Shown here in pieces: positions 26,976 to 35,076 of a stretch of DNA of 64,000 bases; position 1 is the stretch's first letter; each line of letters opens with the position of its first letter. The notes beneath the pieces are model-generated. The model was not told where the DNA came from. It searched no databases and saw only the letters and a list, made by a program, of their open reading frames with translations. The stretch is taken from contig JBQDYD010000001.1 in NCBI GenBank assembly GCA_051967755.1, positions 372,001 through 436,000 of the forward strand. The letters are read 5' to 3'. Made by a program: the position numbers and the translations under genes. Origin of the DNA: UBA1672 sp051967755 (lineage in GTDB: Bacteria > Pseudomonadota > Alphaproteobacteria > Micavibrionales > Micavibrionaceae).

Positions 26976-27838
26976 GTATCTGCTCCGGTCATCAGCTCTG
27001 GGATACCGGTGATTTGCACAGCGCGATCACCAACACGCATTTGATCTCCGCCACCTGTGATACCACGATCAACTTGTAGCGCGTAAGGAGGAGAGATCAT
27101 TCCTTGAGCGAGGAGCATTCTGTATCTGATCATGCCCTGAAAATCTGATTCCAGTCGTGCAAGATCAGCTCTGAAAATATCATCAGCTTGTTGGTAACCT
27201 TGTTTCCAGCCTTGCTGAACCCATACTTCCCATTCCTGACGTTCCTCGGCAGTTTGAGGCGTTAAAATGTCTGGTGGCGGTACAACGTCACCCCATTCAC
27301 GCTCAAGATATTGACGCCATGTTCTTGGCGCGGACACGATACGTGCATTGCGTATAATGTTGAAAATTTTATCTGACACAGCGGCTGTCTGACCATCAAT
27401 GTCAATCAGCATCGCATTCATTGATTCGGTAACAACCGGCGGCTCAATCAGGAAACCTGACGGAGCAGATACAAGAAGCTGTGCAAAGTTAAAGACGCGG
27501 TCAAGATAGCGTACTCTGACTTCCATTTCTTGTCTGATTTCGAATGTGCGTTTCGCAAGTCCACCGCGCGCACCAAATGAGATAGCCGCTTCTTTTAATG
27601 CTTCTCTTCGGATATCAATCGGCAATTCATCGATATTTTCGACATCTGCGATTGGCTCATATTTCATGAGCGTAACAAGTCTTTCCGGCTGTTCGTCTTT
27701 TGTGGTTAACGGGACTTCCTTATCAACAGGAAGAACAGAACCCGCAGTCTTTTTAGATGCAGCATGAGCATCCAAAGGCATCCCTACATAGGATAGACCA
27801 ACCAGTGCACAAAGGCTTGTTGTTAAAAGAAAACGCAT
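26954..27838 (-). CDS. dotC: T4BSS outer-membrane complex protein DotC
   Basis: Component of the DotC-DotD-DotH outer-membrane ring. 294 residues (Legionella about 303). The conserved core includes RYLDRVFNFAQLL, APRTWRQYLEREWG, WKQGYQQADDIFRADLARL, YRMLLAQGMISPPY and the terminal VDRGITGGGDQMRVGDR, all recognisable from Legionella DotC. Unlike Legionella DotC, which is a lipoprotein, the signal peptide here ends PLDAHA with no lipobox cysteine, so the mature protein is probably soluble or held by its partners. Ribosome binding site AGAGAGG. It starts 15 bp after the dotD stop and overlaps dotB. Confidence 0.94.
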   Translation of the reverse strand: MRFLLTTSLCALVGLSYVGMPLDAHAASKKTAGSVLPVDKEVPLTTKDEQPERLVTLMKYEPIADVENIDELPIDIRREALKEAAISFGARGGLAKRTFEIRQEMEVRVRYLDRVFNFAQLLVSAPSGFLIEPPVVTESMNAMLIDIDGQTAAVSDKIFNIIRNARIVSAPRTWRQYLEREWGDVVPPPDILTPQTAEERQEWEVWVQQGWKQGYQQADDIFRADLARLESDFQGMIRYRMLLAQGMISPPYALQVDRGITGGGDQMRVGDRAVQITGIPELMTGADTWKPASR

Positions 27839-27853
27839 TATTGTAAACCTCTC

Positions 27854-28366
27854 TTAGCCGCCAACCCCTGCATTCGGAGCGTAGTAAATTTCTACCATGC
27901 GTGAGCGTGCATCAACCTTCACATCGCCGCGTTTGCCCAATTGAAGGCCGACATCCCTTAAGACATCAACTACGCGTGAATTTTCCTCATCAATTGATAC
28001 AACAACCGGAACGGCGGGTTCGCTACCCAATACAAGGAAACCGTATCCTGCACGATCTGCCAGAGTTTTTGCAATCGGTTCGATTGGGCCAACCCAATTA
28101 ACAGTGATTGTTCTGCGAAGCTCTTGCGGGACATCGCTCAATGGTGACATGGATGTTGCCGGCGTTCTGGCCTGCTCTACTGCAGCCAAAGTTTCCAAAG
28201 CCGCTGATGCACGATCAGCAGATTCAGCGAGCATCATAGACACACTATCAGGGGATGCGACGATCTGCGGACTGCCGACACTGAATGTTTGAGTATTATC
28301 TGATGATGAACAACCGGTAAGTGCTAAACCACAAAGTAATGGTAGGAAAAGAAAGTTACGAGACAT
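27854..28366 (-). CDS. dotD: T4BSS lipoprotein DotD
   Basis: Outer-membrane lipoprotein with a secretin N0-like domain, partner of DotC and DotH. 170 residues (Legionella 163). The lipoprotein signal LLCGLALTGCSSS places the lipidated Cys at about residue 19. The C-terminal domain (ITVNWVGPIEPIAKTLADRA through VVDVLRDVGLQLGKRGDVKV) is the N0-like fold. It is the first of the dotD-dotC-dotB-icmT run. A sigma70-type promoter candidate lies 46-74 bp upstream. Confidence 0.92.
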   Translation of the reverse strand: MSRNFLFLPLLCGLALTGCSSSDNTQTFSVGSPQIVASPDSVSMMLAESADRASAALETLAAVEQARTPATSMSPLSDVPQELRRTITVNWVGPIEPIAKTLADRAGYGFLVLGSEPAVPVVVSIDEENSRVVDVLRDVGLQLGKRGDVKVDARSRMVEIYYAPNAGVGG

Positions 28367-28411
28367 AATAATTTAAAACCCTAAAACATAAGACAACTTA
28401 GTCTATTGGAA

Positions 28412-28440
28412 ATACTAGACAAAATTGCAACGCAAATCAA
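28412..28440 (-). promoter_or_regulatory. Sigma70-type promoter candidate for dotD-dotC-dotB-icmT
   Basis: On the minus strand TTGATT (28440-28435) is followed after 17 bases by TAGTAT (28417-28412), about 46 bp before the dotD start. The wider 193-bp gap (28367-28559) is AT-rich and contains no gene that I can identify. Confidence 0.5.
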
Positions 28441-28559
28441 GAATAACTAACCACAATAATTCACTTCTTATATGGCTTTGGCTCAAAAATGTAAATATAT
28501 ACGACCTGTTTTGTTATCTTAATGTCGCGCAATCTCACAGTCAGCTTGGACTAGAAAGG

Positions 28560-28976
28560 TTAATGATTCGTTTGTAGCAAACCATTTTTTTTCATGTGTT
28601 CAATTACACGTTCTTTATATTTTTTTCCAAATTTTGGTGTTTTGGAGTGATAATGTTGCAAAGCGAGCGACAGATTTTTCGTTTTTGTGAGGTGCCCGCG
28701 TAAGATCCAAGCGGCGACATCGACGTTAGTACACGGATCATCTCTTACTTTTTTCTTGGCGGTTTCTTCATTAACCCCCCAATGGCGCGCAAGCTCGGGC
28801 ATCCAGATGGTGTTGATTTGCATGGGGCCGAGGTCGTAGCTGCCGTTGGTGTTTTTTACTTGTTGGCCCACTTTGCCGCCTTCGGCTTTGTAGATGCCGA
28901 CAAGAAGGGCGGGCGGCACATCATGTGTTTGTGCGGCCATCATAATGCATGCGGCTAGTATTTTGGTTGCGGCCAA
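28560..28976 (-). CDS. Lytic transglycosylase-like protein (VirB1/IagB type)
   Basis: Peptidoglycan-cleaving enzyme that would open the cell wall locally for secretion machine assembly. 138 residues, with the SLT-type pattern: ALLVGIYKAEGGKVGQ carries the likely catalytic Glu, YDLGPMQINTIWMPEL is the GxMQIN-type motif, and LALQHYHSK stands for the conserved Tyr region. It starts with TTG at 28976, supported by AGGAG six bases upstream; no in-frame ATG is available nearby. The N-terminus is mildly hydrophobic (ILAACIMMAA) but not a clear signal peptide. Its place just upstream of dotD suggests it serves the T4BSS, as VirB1 does in type IVA systems. Confidence 0.82.
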   Translation of the reverse strand: MAATKILAACIMMAAQTHDVPPALLVGIYKAEGGKVGQQVKNTNGSYDLGPMQINTIWMPELARHWGVNEETAKKKVRDDPCTNVDVAAWILRGHLTKTKNLSLALQHYHSKTPKFGKKYKERVIEHMKKNGLLQTNH

Positions 28977-29034
28977 CGGTCACTCCTGCATTGTGAGGAT
29001 ATCATGTGATGCCCGGTAAAGCGTGTAGCGTGGA

Positions 29035-30150
29035 TCAGCCGCTTTTCTTGAAGAATGCCATCGGATCATCTTCTTTAGGTCCGCTTTTTTCTTCTGAGCT
29101 CTCTGCGCTGTCACTGCTTTCCTCATCATCCGATGAGTCCTCTTCGTCTTCATCTTCGCTTTCGCCATCGTCTGAATAGAACGCCATTGGGTTACCGGAT
29201 GATTTTTTGCTCGATTTTTTCTTTTTTGGTGCCGCAGGCTTTTTGTCTTCTTCCGGCTTATCATCATCGTTTCCTGCTTGCTGAGAAAGCATGTCTTCTA
29301 TCTCAATAAAGCCGGCGTCATCAGTGAATAGATTTTCAATAGCCGCAATATCTTCGTCAGTGAAGTGATCCGGCATAATGTGTCTTGCAAGCAGTGTCAG
29401 CATTTCCATGCGTTTTTCAAAAATTGTCCAGATATTCTCAATCTGCTTATCGCTGCTCTCTTCGTTACGTGTTTTTTCATCCAAAGACATGATTCTGTCT
29501 TTTTCTTTGTTATGGCAAGAGCAGTAAAGCGGGATCATGCTGCTTAGGATAAGCAGTTCACTTGATTTCTGTTCGTGCTCCGCAATGTTGCTGCCCATTA
29601 AAATACGCGTTAATTCAGCGGACTTACTGCGCAATTTTTCTGATACGTCTTGTATCATTTTCGTTTTGGTTTTCCCGAATGAGAATTCCGCAATTGTGTC
29701 AATCAGTGGCACATAATATTTTAAATAAACCAGATTTGCGACCGTACGTGACAGTGGGGACAGGCCGCGAAGATGTTCGGGGAACAATCCCTCAAGGCGA
29801 TCCATCGGGATGTAGTTCTCTGAAAATGTCAGAAGAAGGTCAACAGAGGATACGGAGCGTTTTAATTCTGTTTCTGTCGGTAAGCGCCCGTTTTTATTAT
29901 AGTATGATGCAATAATATGGCATGAAAGCGTTGCAAGATTCAGTCTGACTGATACATCTTTTTCTTCATCTTCCAAAAGATCGAGGAGGCTTTTGATTTC
30001 CTCTGCGTTGTCGATGGTCTGTTTCAGCAGTTTTGTGACATCCTCAACAACCTTTTCTTCAGGCTTATCAAGGCCGACCTCAATAATGCCCTGAATTACG
30101 GGCAGGCCGATGTCATGCATTATAACTGATAGAAGTTCCGCACGTTTCAT
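29035..30150 (-). CDS. Unknown protein with acidic tail and repeated [DN]PMAF motif
   Basis: Not recognised. 371 residues, no signal peptide. The N-terminal 270 residues are helical and soluble-looking (LLSVIMHDIGLPVIQGIIEVG, LSRTVANLVYLKYYVPLIDTI) and contain a short Cys-containing YCSCHNKEKDR. The C-terminal 100 residues are low-complexity: a Lys/Pro/Ser stretch, then a run of Asp, Glu and Ser. Within it NPMAFYSDDG and, at the very end, DPMAFFKKSG repeat the same [DN]PMAF[FY] element. It lies between the DsbC-like gene and the transglycosylase in T4BSS block 2, 58 bp before the latter, so it may be a system-specific cytoplasmic factor or substrate. That is inference from position only. Confidence 0.85.
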   Translation of the reverse strand: MKRAELLSVIMHDIGLPVIQGIIEVGLDKPEEKVVEDVTKLLKQTIDNAEEIKSLLDLLEDEEKDVSVRLNLATLSCHIIASYYNKNGRLPTETELKRSVSSVDLLLTFSENYIPMDRLEGLFPEHLRGLSPLSRTVANLVYLKYYVPLIDTIAEFSFGKTKTKMIQDVSEKLRSKSAELTRILMGSNIAEHEQKSSELLILSSMIPLYCSCHNKEKDRIMSLDEKTRNEESSDKQIENIWTIFEKRMEMLTLLARHIMPDHFTDEDIAAIENLFTDDAGFIEIEDMLSQQAGNDDDKPEEDKKPAAPKKKKSSKKSSGNPMAFYSDDGESEDEDEEDSSDDEESSDSAESSEEKSGPKEDDPMAFFKKSG

Positions 30151-30184
30151 TTAAATTCATCCCTAATTATTTTTACTCTATTGC

Positions 30185-30202
30185 ATCACCTGCGCAGGTG
30201 AT
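30185..30202. promoter_or_regulatory. 18-bp perfect palindrome with nearby half-site
   Basis: ATCACCTGCGCAGGTGAT is a perfect inverted repeat. The half-site CGCAGGTGATG occurs again at 30216-30226. It sits 35 bp upstream of the gene starting at 30150 and 42 bp downstream of the DsbC-like stop. There is no T-tract next to it, so an operator is more likely than a terminator. The same CGCAGGTGATG string occurs once between the -24/-12 promoter and flgK (19732-19742). Confidence 0.45.
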
Positions 30203-30243
30203 TTGTATGTTTTAACGCAGGTGATGTTAATATTTCCTTATCG

Positions 30244-31110
30244 CTATGTTCTTGCACCTAAATCAGCAATAAGAGTGTCTATATCCTTTGGTGCACCGCG
30301 GATAATCTTTACTGTGTCATCTTTTGAGCGATAAATCAAAAGTGGTGTTACGCTCAACTTCCATGACTGCATGATAGACAGGTTTCTCTGAACGCCTTGC
30401 TGGCTGATCTCTTGGCTGGCAGGGATCGGAGCTGTGCCGTCCAAGTGGCGCCACCAAACGGCTTCGGGTGATGGCGTCGCCATTAAATATGCCGCCTGCG
30501 CGCGTGTTTCATCTTTAAACCCGACAGGAACCATACGTACTTGCACTTTTCCTTGCTCTACATATGGTTTCATTTTTTCCATCATCGCATGACAGTGCGG
30601 GCATTGCGGGTCAATAAAGCTATAGAATACAGGTGTGCCGGCTTTACCGATCGGAACCCAGTTGCTGGTCTCGATATCGTAATAAAGCTGCTCTGACGGA
30701 GTTTTAAATTCATATTTCTTGGCTTCTTTTGCATCTTGGATGCTGTTCGTCGCGGGTGTGTCTGAGGCCAAAGAGTCCAGAACAGCGCCACTTTCCTTGC
30801 GAAGATTTTGAACCTGCTGAATGGTTACTGTTTTCCCTCTTTGGTCAAAAAGTATACCTGACACGAAAGATCCGTTGGGCAGAACGTAGAAATATTGCTC
30901 TTGTCCGTTTTTAATAGCAATCCAGCCATCAACGCCCATGTCACGGCCTAAAAAGCGAACCTGTGCGCCATCATTGGCAAGGTTTTGTAGGGGATCGGGG
31001 AGTTTCGGTAATAGTGTGTCGCTTTGTTCTTGTGCAAATGCGGCCGGCGTAAGCATAAATACACCAGTGACAACCAAAGCACATTTTCTGACTAAACCTT
31101 TAGATATCAT
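30244..31110 (-). CDS. DsbC/DsbG-like periplasmic thiol-disulfide protein
   Basis: Periplasmic thioredoxin-fold protein that would form or isomerise disulfides. 288 residues. The signal peptide ends PAAFA at about residue 26. A DsbC-type N-terminal region is followed by the thioredoxin domain from about 150, with the active site DPQCPHCHAM (CPHC at about 170-173) and the cis-proline loop SVTPLLIYR at about 253-261. It is the most upstream gene of T4BSS block 2, which suggests that it serves disulfide-containing components of the system. The five cysteine-bearing tandem proteins are obvious candidate clients, an inference from co-location. Confidence 0.85.
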   Translation of the reverse strand: MISKGLVRKCALVVTGVFMLTPAAFAQEQSDTLLPKLPDPLQNLANDGAQVRFLGRDMGVDGWIAIKNGQEQYFYVLPNGSFVSGILFDQRGKTVTIQQVQNLRKESGAVLDSLASDTPATNSIQDAKEAKKYEFKTPSEQLYYDIETSNWVPIGKAGTPVFYSFIDPQCPHCHAMMEKMKPYVEQGKVQVRMVPVGFKDETRAQAAYLMATPSPEAVWWRHLDGTAPIPASQEISQQGVQRNLSIMQSWKLSVTPLLIYRSKDDTVKIIRGAPKDIDTLIADLGART

Positions 31111-31224
31111 TATCTTATATTCCTTGAGTTAAATTAACGTAATCCCTCATGATCAAAGGCAAACCATACCTATATTATACAGGAAGTACAATTTTTTTTT
31201 GGTCAGTCGGCGCTGTCTGAGGGG

Positions 31225-32487
31225 TTAGAAGAATAGAGTGAGAATGCCGGTATAGCTGTATAAGCGGGCGTTATTTATTTCACCGCCTGCATAAAATCCC
31301 GTCATAGGGATTTCACCGATAATGTCACGTAATAATGCCATTTCATTTTCTACTGCGGCTTCATCATCAGAAAATCCGCGCGCAATGCACGATATATACA
31401 GGGCCCCTTTGGGTTCAAAACATCCGCGCTCTGCGGTGACGCGTTTGCGTAAATTAATTAATGTTTTTGACAGATCGCTGGTGATGCTGTCTTGATTTCG
31501 TTCTACGAAAAACAGGCTATCCCCGTTTGAGATGCTCTCAGAGATAGAGAACGATCCCTCGTCCGGATCCATAGCGGAGATGTTGCGAACCAGAAAATCC
31601 TTTTGATCTGATTGAGATAGGGAAAGCGCGGCGTGAACCTGCCCTTGGAATAATGTTTTGAATTCTTCGGGTATTCTGTCACTGGATTCGATTGTGGTGA
31701 AGGATCCGCCGAATTCTCCGATGCTTTTTTGCATTTTCGCGCTGGCCAGATCTTTCAGGTCTTCTTGCAAAACGTCCAGCGCGCGACGGTCATCCAATTC
31801 CAGAATAATATTTTCATCTGATTTTGTGATGGTGTGTACGGCTTCGAATGGACGGCATCCCTGAGAGAGTGTTGTTGATACGGGGACGGTATCGGCAAAG
31901 AAGGCGCCGTTTAATGTGTTGCTGAAAACGCCGTTTGCAATTTGAAAGTGCAGGGAACGTGAGGATGTCATGCCGCCGACGAGAAAAGAATTTGTATTGG
32001 TTTCCAGTTCTTTTAACGCATCTTGCTGGTTATCTTCAGATAAGGGGTCTGCGTGTACAACGCCCAGTAACGGGGTGTTTTCAATAAGCCATTGCTCAAC
32101 GGCATCATTGGGGATGTTGTTGGGCTTACTGTTTTCTATGGCGTCATCGTCATTTTCACTTTCCGGGAATACGCGAAAGCTCCCTTCCGGAAATGATCCG
32201 ATCATAACCGAAATAGAGGGTTTGTTGATCAGGGATTCGTGGCACCCCACAATACCCATGCCAATAGAGCCGACCCAGTTATTAATTTTTAAAACAGATC
32301 TGAATAAATTATAGATACTTGATGCGTCGTCTGCCAGTTCATCCGTGATATATATGAAGCCGAAATTATAGCTGTCACTTTCTGTGCGTACTGATTCCAG
32401 CTTTTCTAACACTTTTTTTGATGTGTCGCGCCAATCTTTTCCGCTTGCACTGGCACTGGCAAAATGTGTGGACGTAAAAACAGGCAT
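31225..32487 (-). CDS. FIST domain signal-transduction protein
   Basis: Cytoplasmic sensory protein of the FIST family, thought to bind small ligands such as amino acids. 420 residues, the normal length for FIST_N plus FIST_C. The N-terminal domain includes FGFIYITDELADDASSIYN and VGSIGMGIVGCHES. The C-terminal domain includes RGCFEPKGALYISCIARG and the family-typical end PMTGFYAGGEINNARLYSYTGILTLF. No fused output domain is present. Divergent from lemA across a 95-bp gap. Confidence 0.88.
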   Translation of the reverse strand: MPVFTSTHFASASASGKDWRDTSKKVLEKLESVRTESDSYNFGFIYITDELADDASSIYNLFRSVLKINNWVGSIGMGIVGCHESLINKPSISVMIGSFPEGSFRVFPESENDDDAIENSKPNNIPNDAVEQWLIENTPLLGVVHADPLSEDNQQDALKELETNTNSFLVGGMTSSRSLHFQIANGVFSNTLNGAFFADTVPVSTTLSQGCRPFEAVHTITKSDENIILELDDRRALDVLQEDLKDLASAKMQKSIGEFGGSFTTIESSDRIPEEFKTLFQGQVHAALSLSQSDQKDFLVRNISAMDPDEGSFSISESISNGDSLFFVERNQDSITSDLSKTLINLRKRVTAERGCFEPKGALYISCIARGFSDDEAAVENEMALLRDIIGEIPMTGFYAGGEINNARLYSYTGILTLFF

Positions 32488-32582
32488 AAATTTAAGTTAT
32501 TGATTATAGTAAAAATATAAAGACAAACACGATTCTTGCCCTTAAAATACCCTAGCCTGAATAAGAGTGAAAGGATTAAATC

Positions 32583-33146
32583 ATGGATAGTTGGGTTATA
32601 CTGGCGATTATAGGTGTTATTGTTGTTATATTCATCTTTTTGTACAACCGCCTTGTGGCGTTACGTCAGACACGCGAAAATGCATTTTCTGACATTGATG
32701 TACAATTGAAGCAGCGCTTCAACCTTGTTCCCCAACTGGTGGAAACCGTCAAGGGATATGCCTCCCATGAAAAAGAAGTTTTTGAAAACGTCACCAATGC
32801 ACGCGCGCAAGTCGGTGCCGCAAAGGGTGCCACAGGCGAACGCGTAGAGGCAGAAAATGTTCTGGGCGGCGCGTTGATGGGGTTGTTGGCGGTTGCAGAA
32901 AATTATCCTGACCTGAAGGCCGATCAAAATTTCCAGAAGCTTATGAATGAGCTGTCGGATATTGAGAATAAAATCGCGGCTGCGCGTCGTTTCTTCAACA
33001 ATGCAACAGCAGAATACAACACCGCGACAGAGCAATTTCCTGCCGTGTTGATTGCCAATATGTTCGGCTTTAGTAAGAAAGAATTCTTTGAGTTGGATGA
33101 AGCCGAAGCGGCGATGGTGCATAAAGCCCCTGAGGTTAAATTTTAG
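32583..33146 (+). CDS. lemA: LemA family protein
   Basis: Membrane-anchored, largely helical protein of unknown exact function. 187 residues with an N-terminal membrane segment (about 3-22, WVILAIIGVIVVIFIFLYN). The family signature follows directly: LRQTRENAFSDIDVQLKQR, NLVPQLVETVKGYASHEKEV, NVTNARAQV. Near the C-terminus the usual FFNNATAEYNT and FPAVLIANMFGF are present. It forms an operon with the M48 protease 28 bp downstream, a common pairing. A candidate promoter TTGCCC with TGAATA 16 bp later is visible just upstream. Confidence 0.93.
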   Translation: MDSWVILAIIGVIVVIFIFLYNRLVALRQTRENAFSDIDVQLKQRFNLVPQLVETVKGYASHEKEVFENVTNARAQVGAAKGATGERVEAENVLGGALMGLLAVAENYPDLKADQNFQKLMNELSDIENKIAAARRFFNNATAEYNTATEQFPAVLIANMFGFSKKEFFELDEAEAAMVHKAPEVKF

Positions 33147-33174
33147 AAGCAAGCAAAACGAATAAGAGACAATC

Positions 33175-34266
33175 ATGGCCCGCTCTACAGTCGGCTTAAG
33201 CACGCATATATGGAATAATAACCTGCGTTGCATATTGCTGTTGGTTTTTTATCCGGTATTGATTTTGGGTGTGTTTTGGCTGTGTGCTTTGGCGCTGGGA
33301 TCTTTTATGGGGCATCACCCTCTGGATGATCCGAACGGTTATGCAATCTTGGTGAATTCCGCGAATAATATGGCCATAGAGTTTGCCCCGCTTATTATTG
33401 CAGGCGTGGCGATCTGGTTTACTATTGCGTGGTTTTTTCACACCCGCATGATCCGTAGGCTTGCCCGTTCGCACCCGGTTTCCCGCAAAGAAGAGCCGGA
33501 GCTTTATAACCTTCTGGAGAATTTATGTATCTCTCGCGGGATGCCTTTGCCAAAGCTTGAGATTATAGAAACCCATGCCCGTAATGCTTTTGCCAGCGGC
33601 ATTACCACTGACACATATTCCGTAACGGTGACGCGCGGTTTGATGAACTCTTTGGCGAAAGATGAGCTTGAGGCCGTAATTGCACATGAACTGACCCATA
33701 TTTTAAACCGTGATGTGCGTTTATTGATTGTAACGGTGATATTTACAGGCCTGTTCGGGTTTTTGGCGCAGATGGTGTGGAACAGTATTCGTTATAATAT
33801 GTTTTTTGTCAGTGGTCGCCGTGACCGTAACGGCGGCGGCGCGATTATCGCGATAATTGTCATTGCCGTAATTTTATGGCTTGGGTATATGGCGAGCTTG
33901 CTCATGCGTTTTGCGTTATCGCGCAGGCGTGAATATATGGCCGATGCGGGCGCCGTGGAAATGACAAAAAATCCGGATGCAATGATGCGCGCGCTTATGC
34001 GTATTGCGGGGCGTGACCGTATCCCCGAAACCACGGATGATATCGCGATGATGTGCATTGAAAATCGTGCCCCATTCTTGGGGGTGTTTGCAACGCATCC
34101 ACCGATTGAAAAGCGTATTCGTGCGATTTCGGCGGTGACAGGAACGCCAGTGCCTGATTCCGCCAGCTTGCCTCCGATTTCAAAGCAAGAGCGTTTTACC
34201 TCAGGGGAGCGCGAAAGAATGGATCAGCGCGTTAATCCTTGGCTCGTCCGTGGTAGGCGGGATTAA
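33175..34266 (+). CDS. M48 family membrane metalloprotease (HtpX-like)
   Basis: Zinc-dependent membrane protease of the M48 family, likely in membrane protein quality control. 363 residues. Membrane segments are at about 19-42, 70-90, 181-200 and 222-245. The zinc motif HELTHILNRD is at about 171-180 (H171, E172, H175), and the third ligand Glu is in the SRRREYMADAGAVEM segment. LGVFATHPPIEKRIRAI is the standard downstream motif. Paired with lemA and separated by 3 bp from the transporter gene that follows. Confidence 0.92.
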   Translation: MARSTVGLSTHIWNNNLRCILLLVFYPVLILGVFWLCALALGSFMGHHPLDDPNGYAILVNSANNMAIEFAPLIIAGVAIWFTIAWFFHTRMIRRLARSHPVSRKEEPELYNLLENLCISRGMPLPKLEIIETHARNAFASGITTDTYSVTVTRGLMNSLAKDELEAVIAHELTHILNRDVRLLIVTVIFTGLFGFLAQMVWNSIRYNMFFVSGRRDRNGGGAIIAIIVIAVILWLGYMASLLMRFALSRRREYMADAGAVEMTKNPDAMMRALMRIAGRDRIPETTDDIAMMCIENRAPFLGVFATHPPIEKRIRAISAVTGTPVPDSASLPPISKQERFTSGERERMDQRVNPWLVRGRRD

Positions 34267-34269
34267 ATC

Positions 34270-34998
34270 ATGTTGAAAGATACCGATCATAGCCACAAAC
34301 CCGAAGCCATCGCCGCGCGTCTGGATGCGGGGCCGAAGCCGCCATTTGTGCGTGAATGGATATATGGCGCAATTGATGGTGTGGTCACTACATTTGCGAT
34401 TGTTGCCGGCGTGGTCGGGGCAAACCTTTCGCCTGTGATTGTTGTGATTTTAGGGGTTGCGAATTTGGTGGGGGACGGGTTTTCCATGGCCGCGAGTGCC
34501 TATAGCGCCGCGCGCACGGATGAAGATAATCTGGAGCGCCTGACTAAAGCAGAGCAAGGCCATATCAGGAAAAACCCCGAAGGGGAGCGTGAGGAAATCC
34601 GTCAGATTTATGCCCGAAAAGGTTTTGAGGGTGAGGCACTGGAAATGGTGGTTGATACGATTACCAAAAACGAAGATGTTTGGGTTGAAACGATGTTGCA
34701 TGAAGAATACGGCGTTTCGGTAGAGCGCAAATCTCCCCTTGCTGTCGGGTTTCATACTTTTTTCGGATTTGTTGTATGCGGATCTGTGCCTTTGCTGCCT
34801 TATCTCTTGGGTTTGCCGTATGCCTTTGTTTTGGCATGTGCTTTCTCCGCTTTGACATTCATTGTTATCGGGTCAATCAAAAGTATTTGGGCACCGCATC
34901 CATGGTGGCGTGATGGGCTTGAAACATTGCTGATCGGTATGTCTGCAGCAGGTCTGGCTTATGGTATCGGTTACGGGCTCAAACAGTTCGGGCTTTAG
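34270..34998 (+). CDS. VIT1/CCC1 family iron/manganese transporter-like protein
   Basis: Inner-membrane protein of the VIT1/CCC1 family, which moves Fe2+ or Mn2+ across membranes. 242 residues. The family start REWIYGAIDGVVTTFAIVAGV is intact, followed by ILGVANLVGDGFSMAASAY with the conserved Asp/Gly and Met residues of the metal path. A hydrophilic Glu-rich loop of about 80 residues follows, then three hydrophobic segments. It lies 3 bp after the M48 protease and is presumably co-transcribed, although a shared function is not obvious. Confidence 0.9.
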   Translation: MLKDTDHSHKPEAIAARLDAGPKPPFVREWIYGAIDGVVTTFAIVAGVVGANLSPVIVVILGVANLVGDGFSMAASAYSAARTDEDNLERLTKAEQGHIRKNPEGEREEIRQIYARKGFEGEALEMVVDTITKNEDVWVETMLHEEYGVSVERKSPLAVGFHTFFGFVVCGSVPLLPYLLGLPYAFVLACAFSALTFIVIGSIKSIWAPHPWWRDGLETLLIGMSAAGLAYGIGYGLKQFGL

Positions 34999-35076
34999 TT
35001 TTCTTGTATTTTTTGTGGGTTTAGCTATAAAATATAGCCGTAAAAGCAATAAAAAAATATATCGGGTGAATGCCGC

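Noticed and set aside
28980..29267. A 95-codon open frame rich in Lys and Arg on the minus strand
   Set aside because: It is the alternative frame of the acidic low-complexity tail of the real gene at 29035-30150; its composition is an artefact of the Asp/Glu/Ser codons.
30185..30202. The palindrome as a rho-independent terminator of the DsbC-like gene
   Set aside because: No T-tract on either side, and it lies closer to the next gene's start, so an operator is the better reading.
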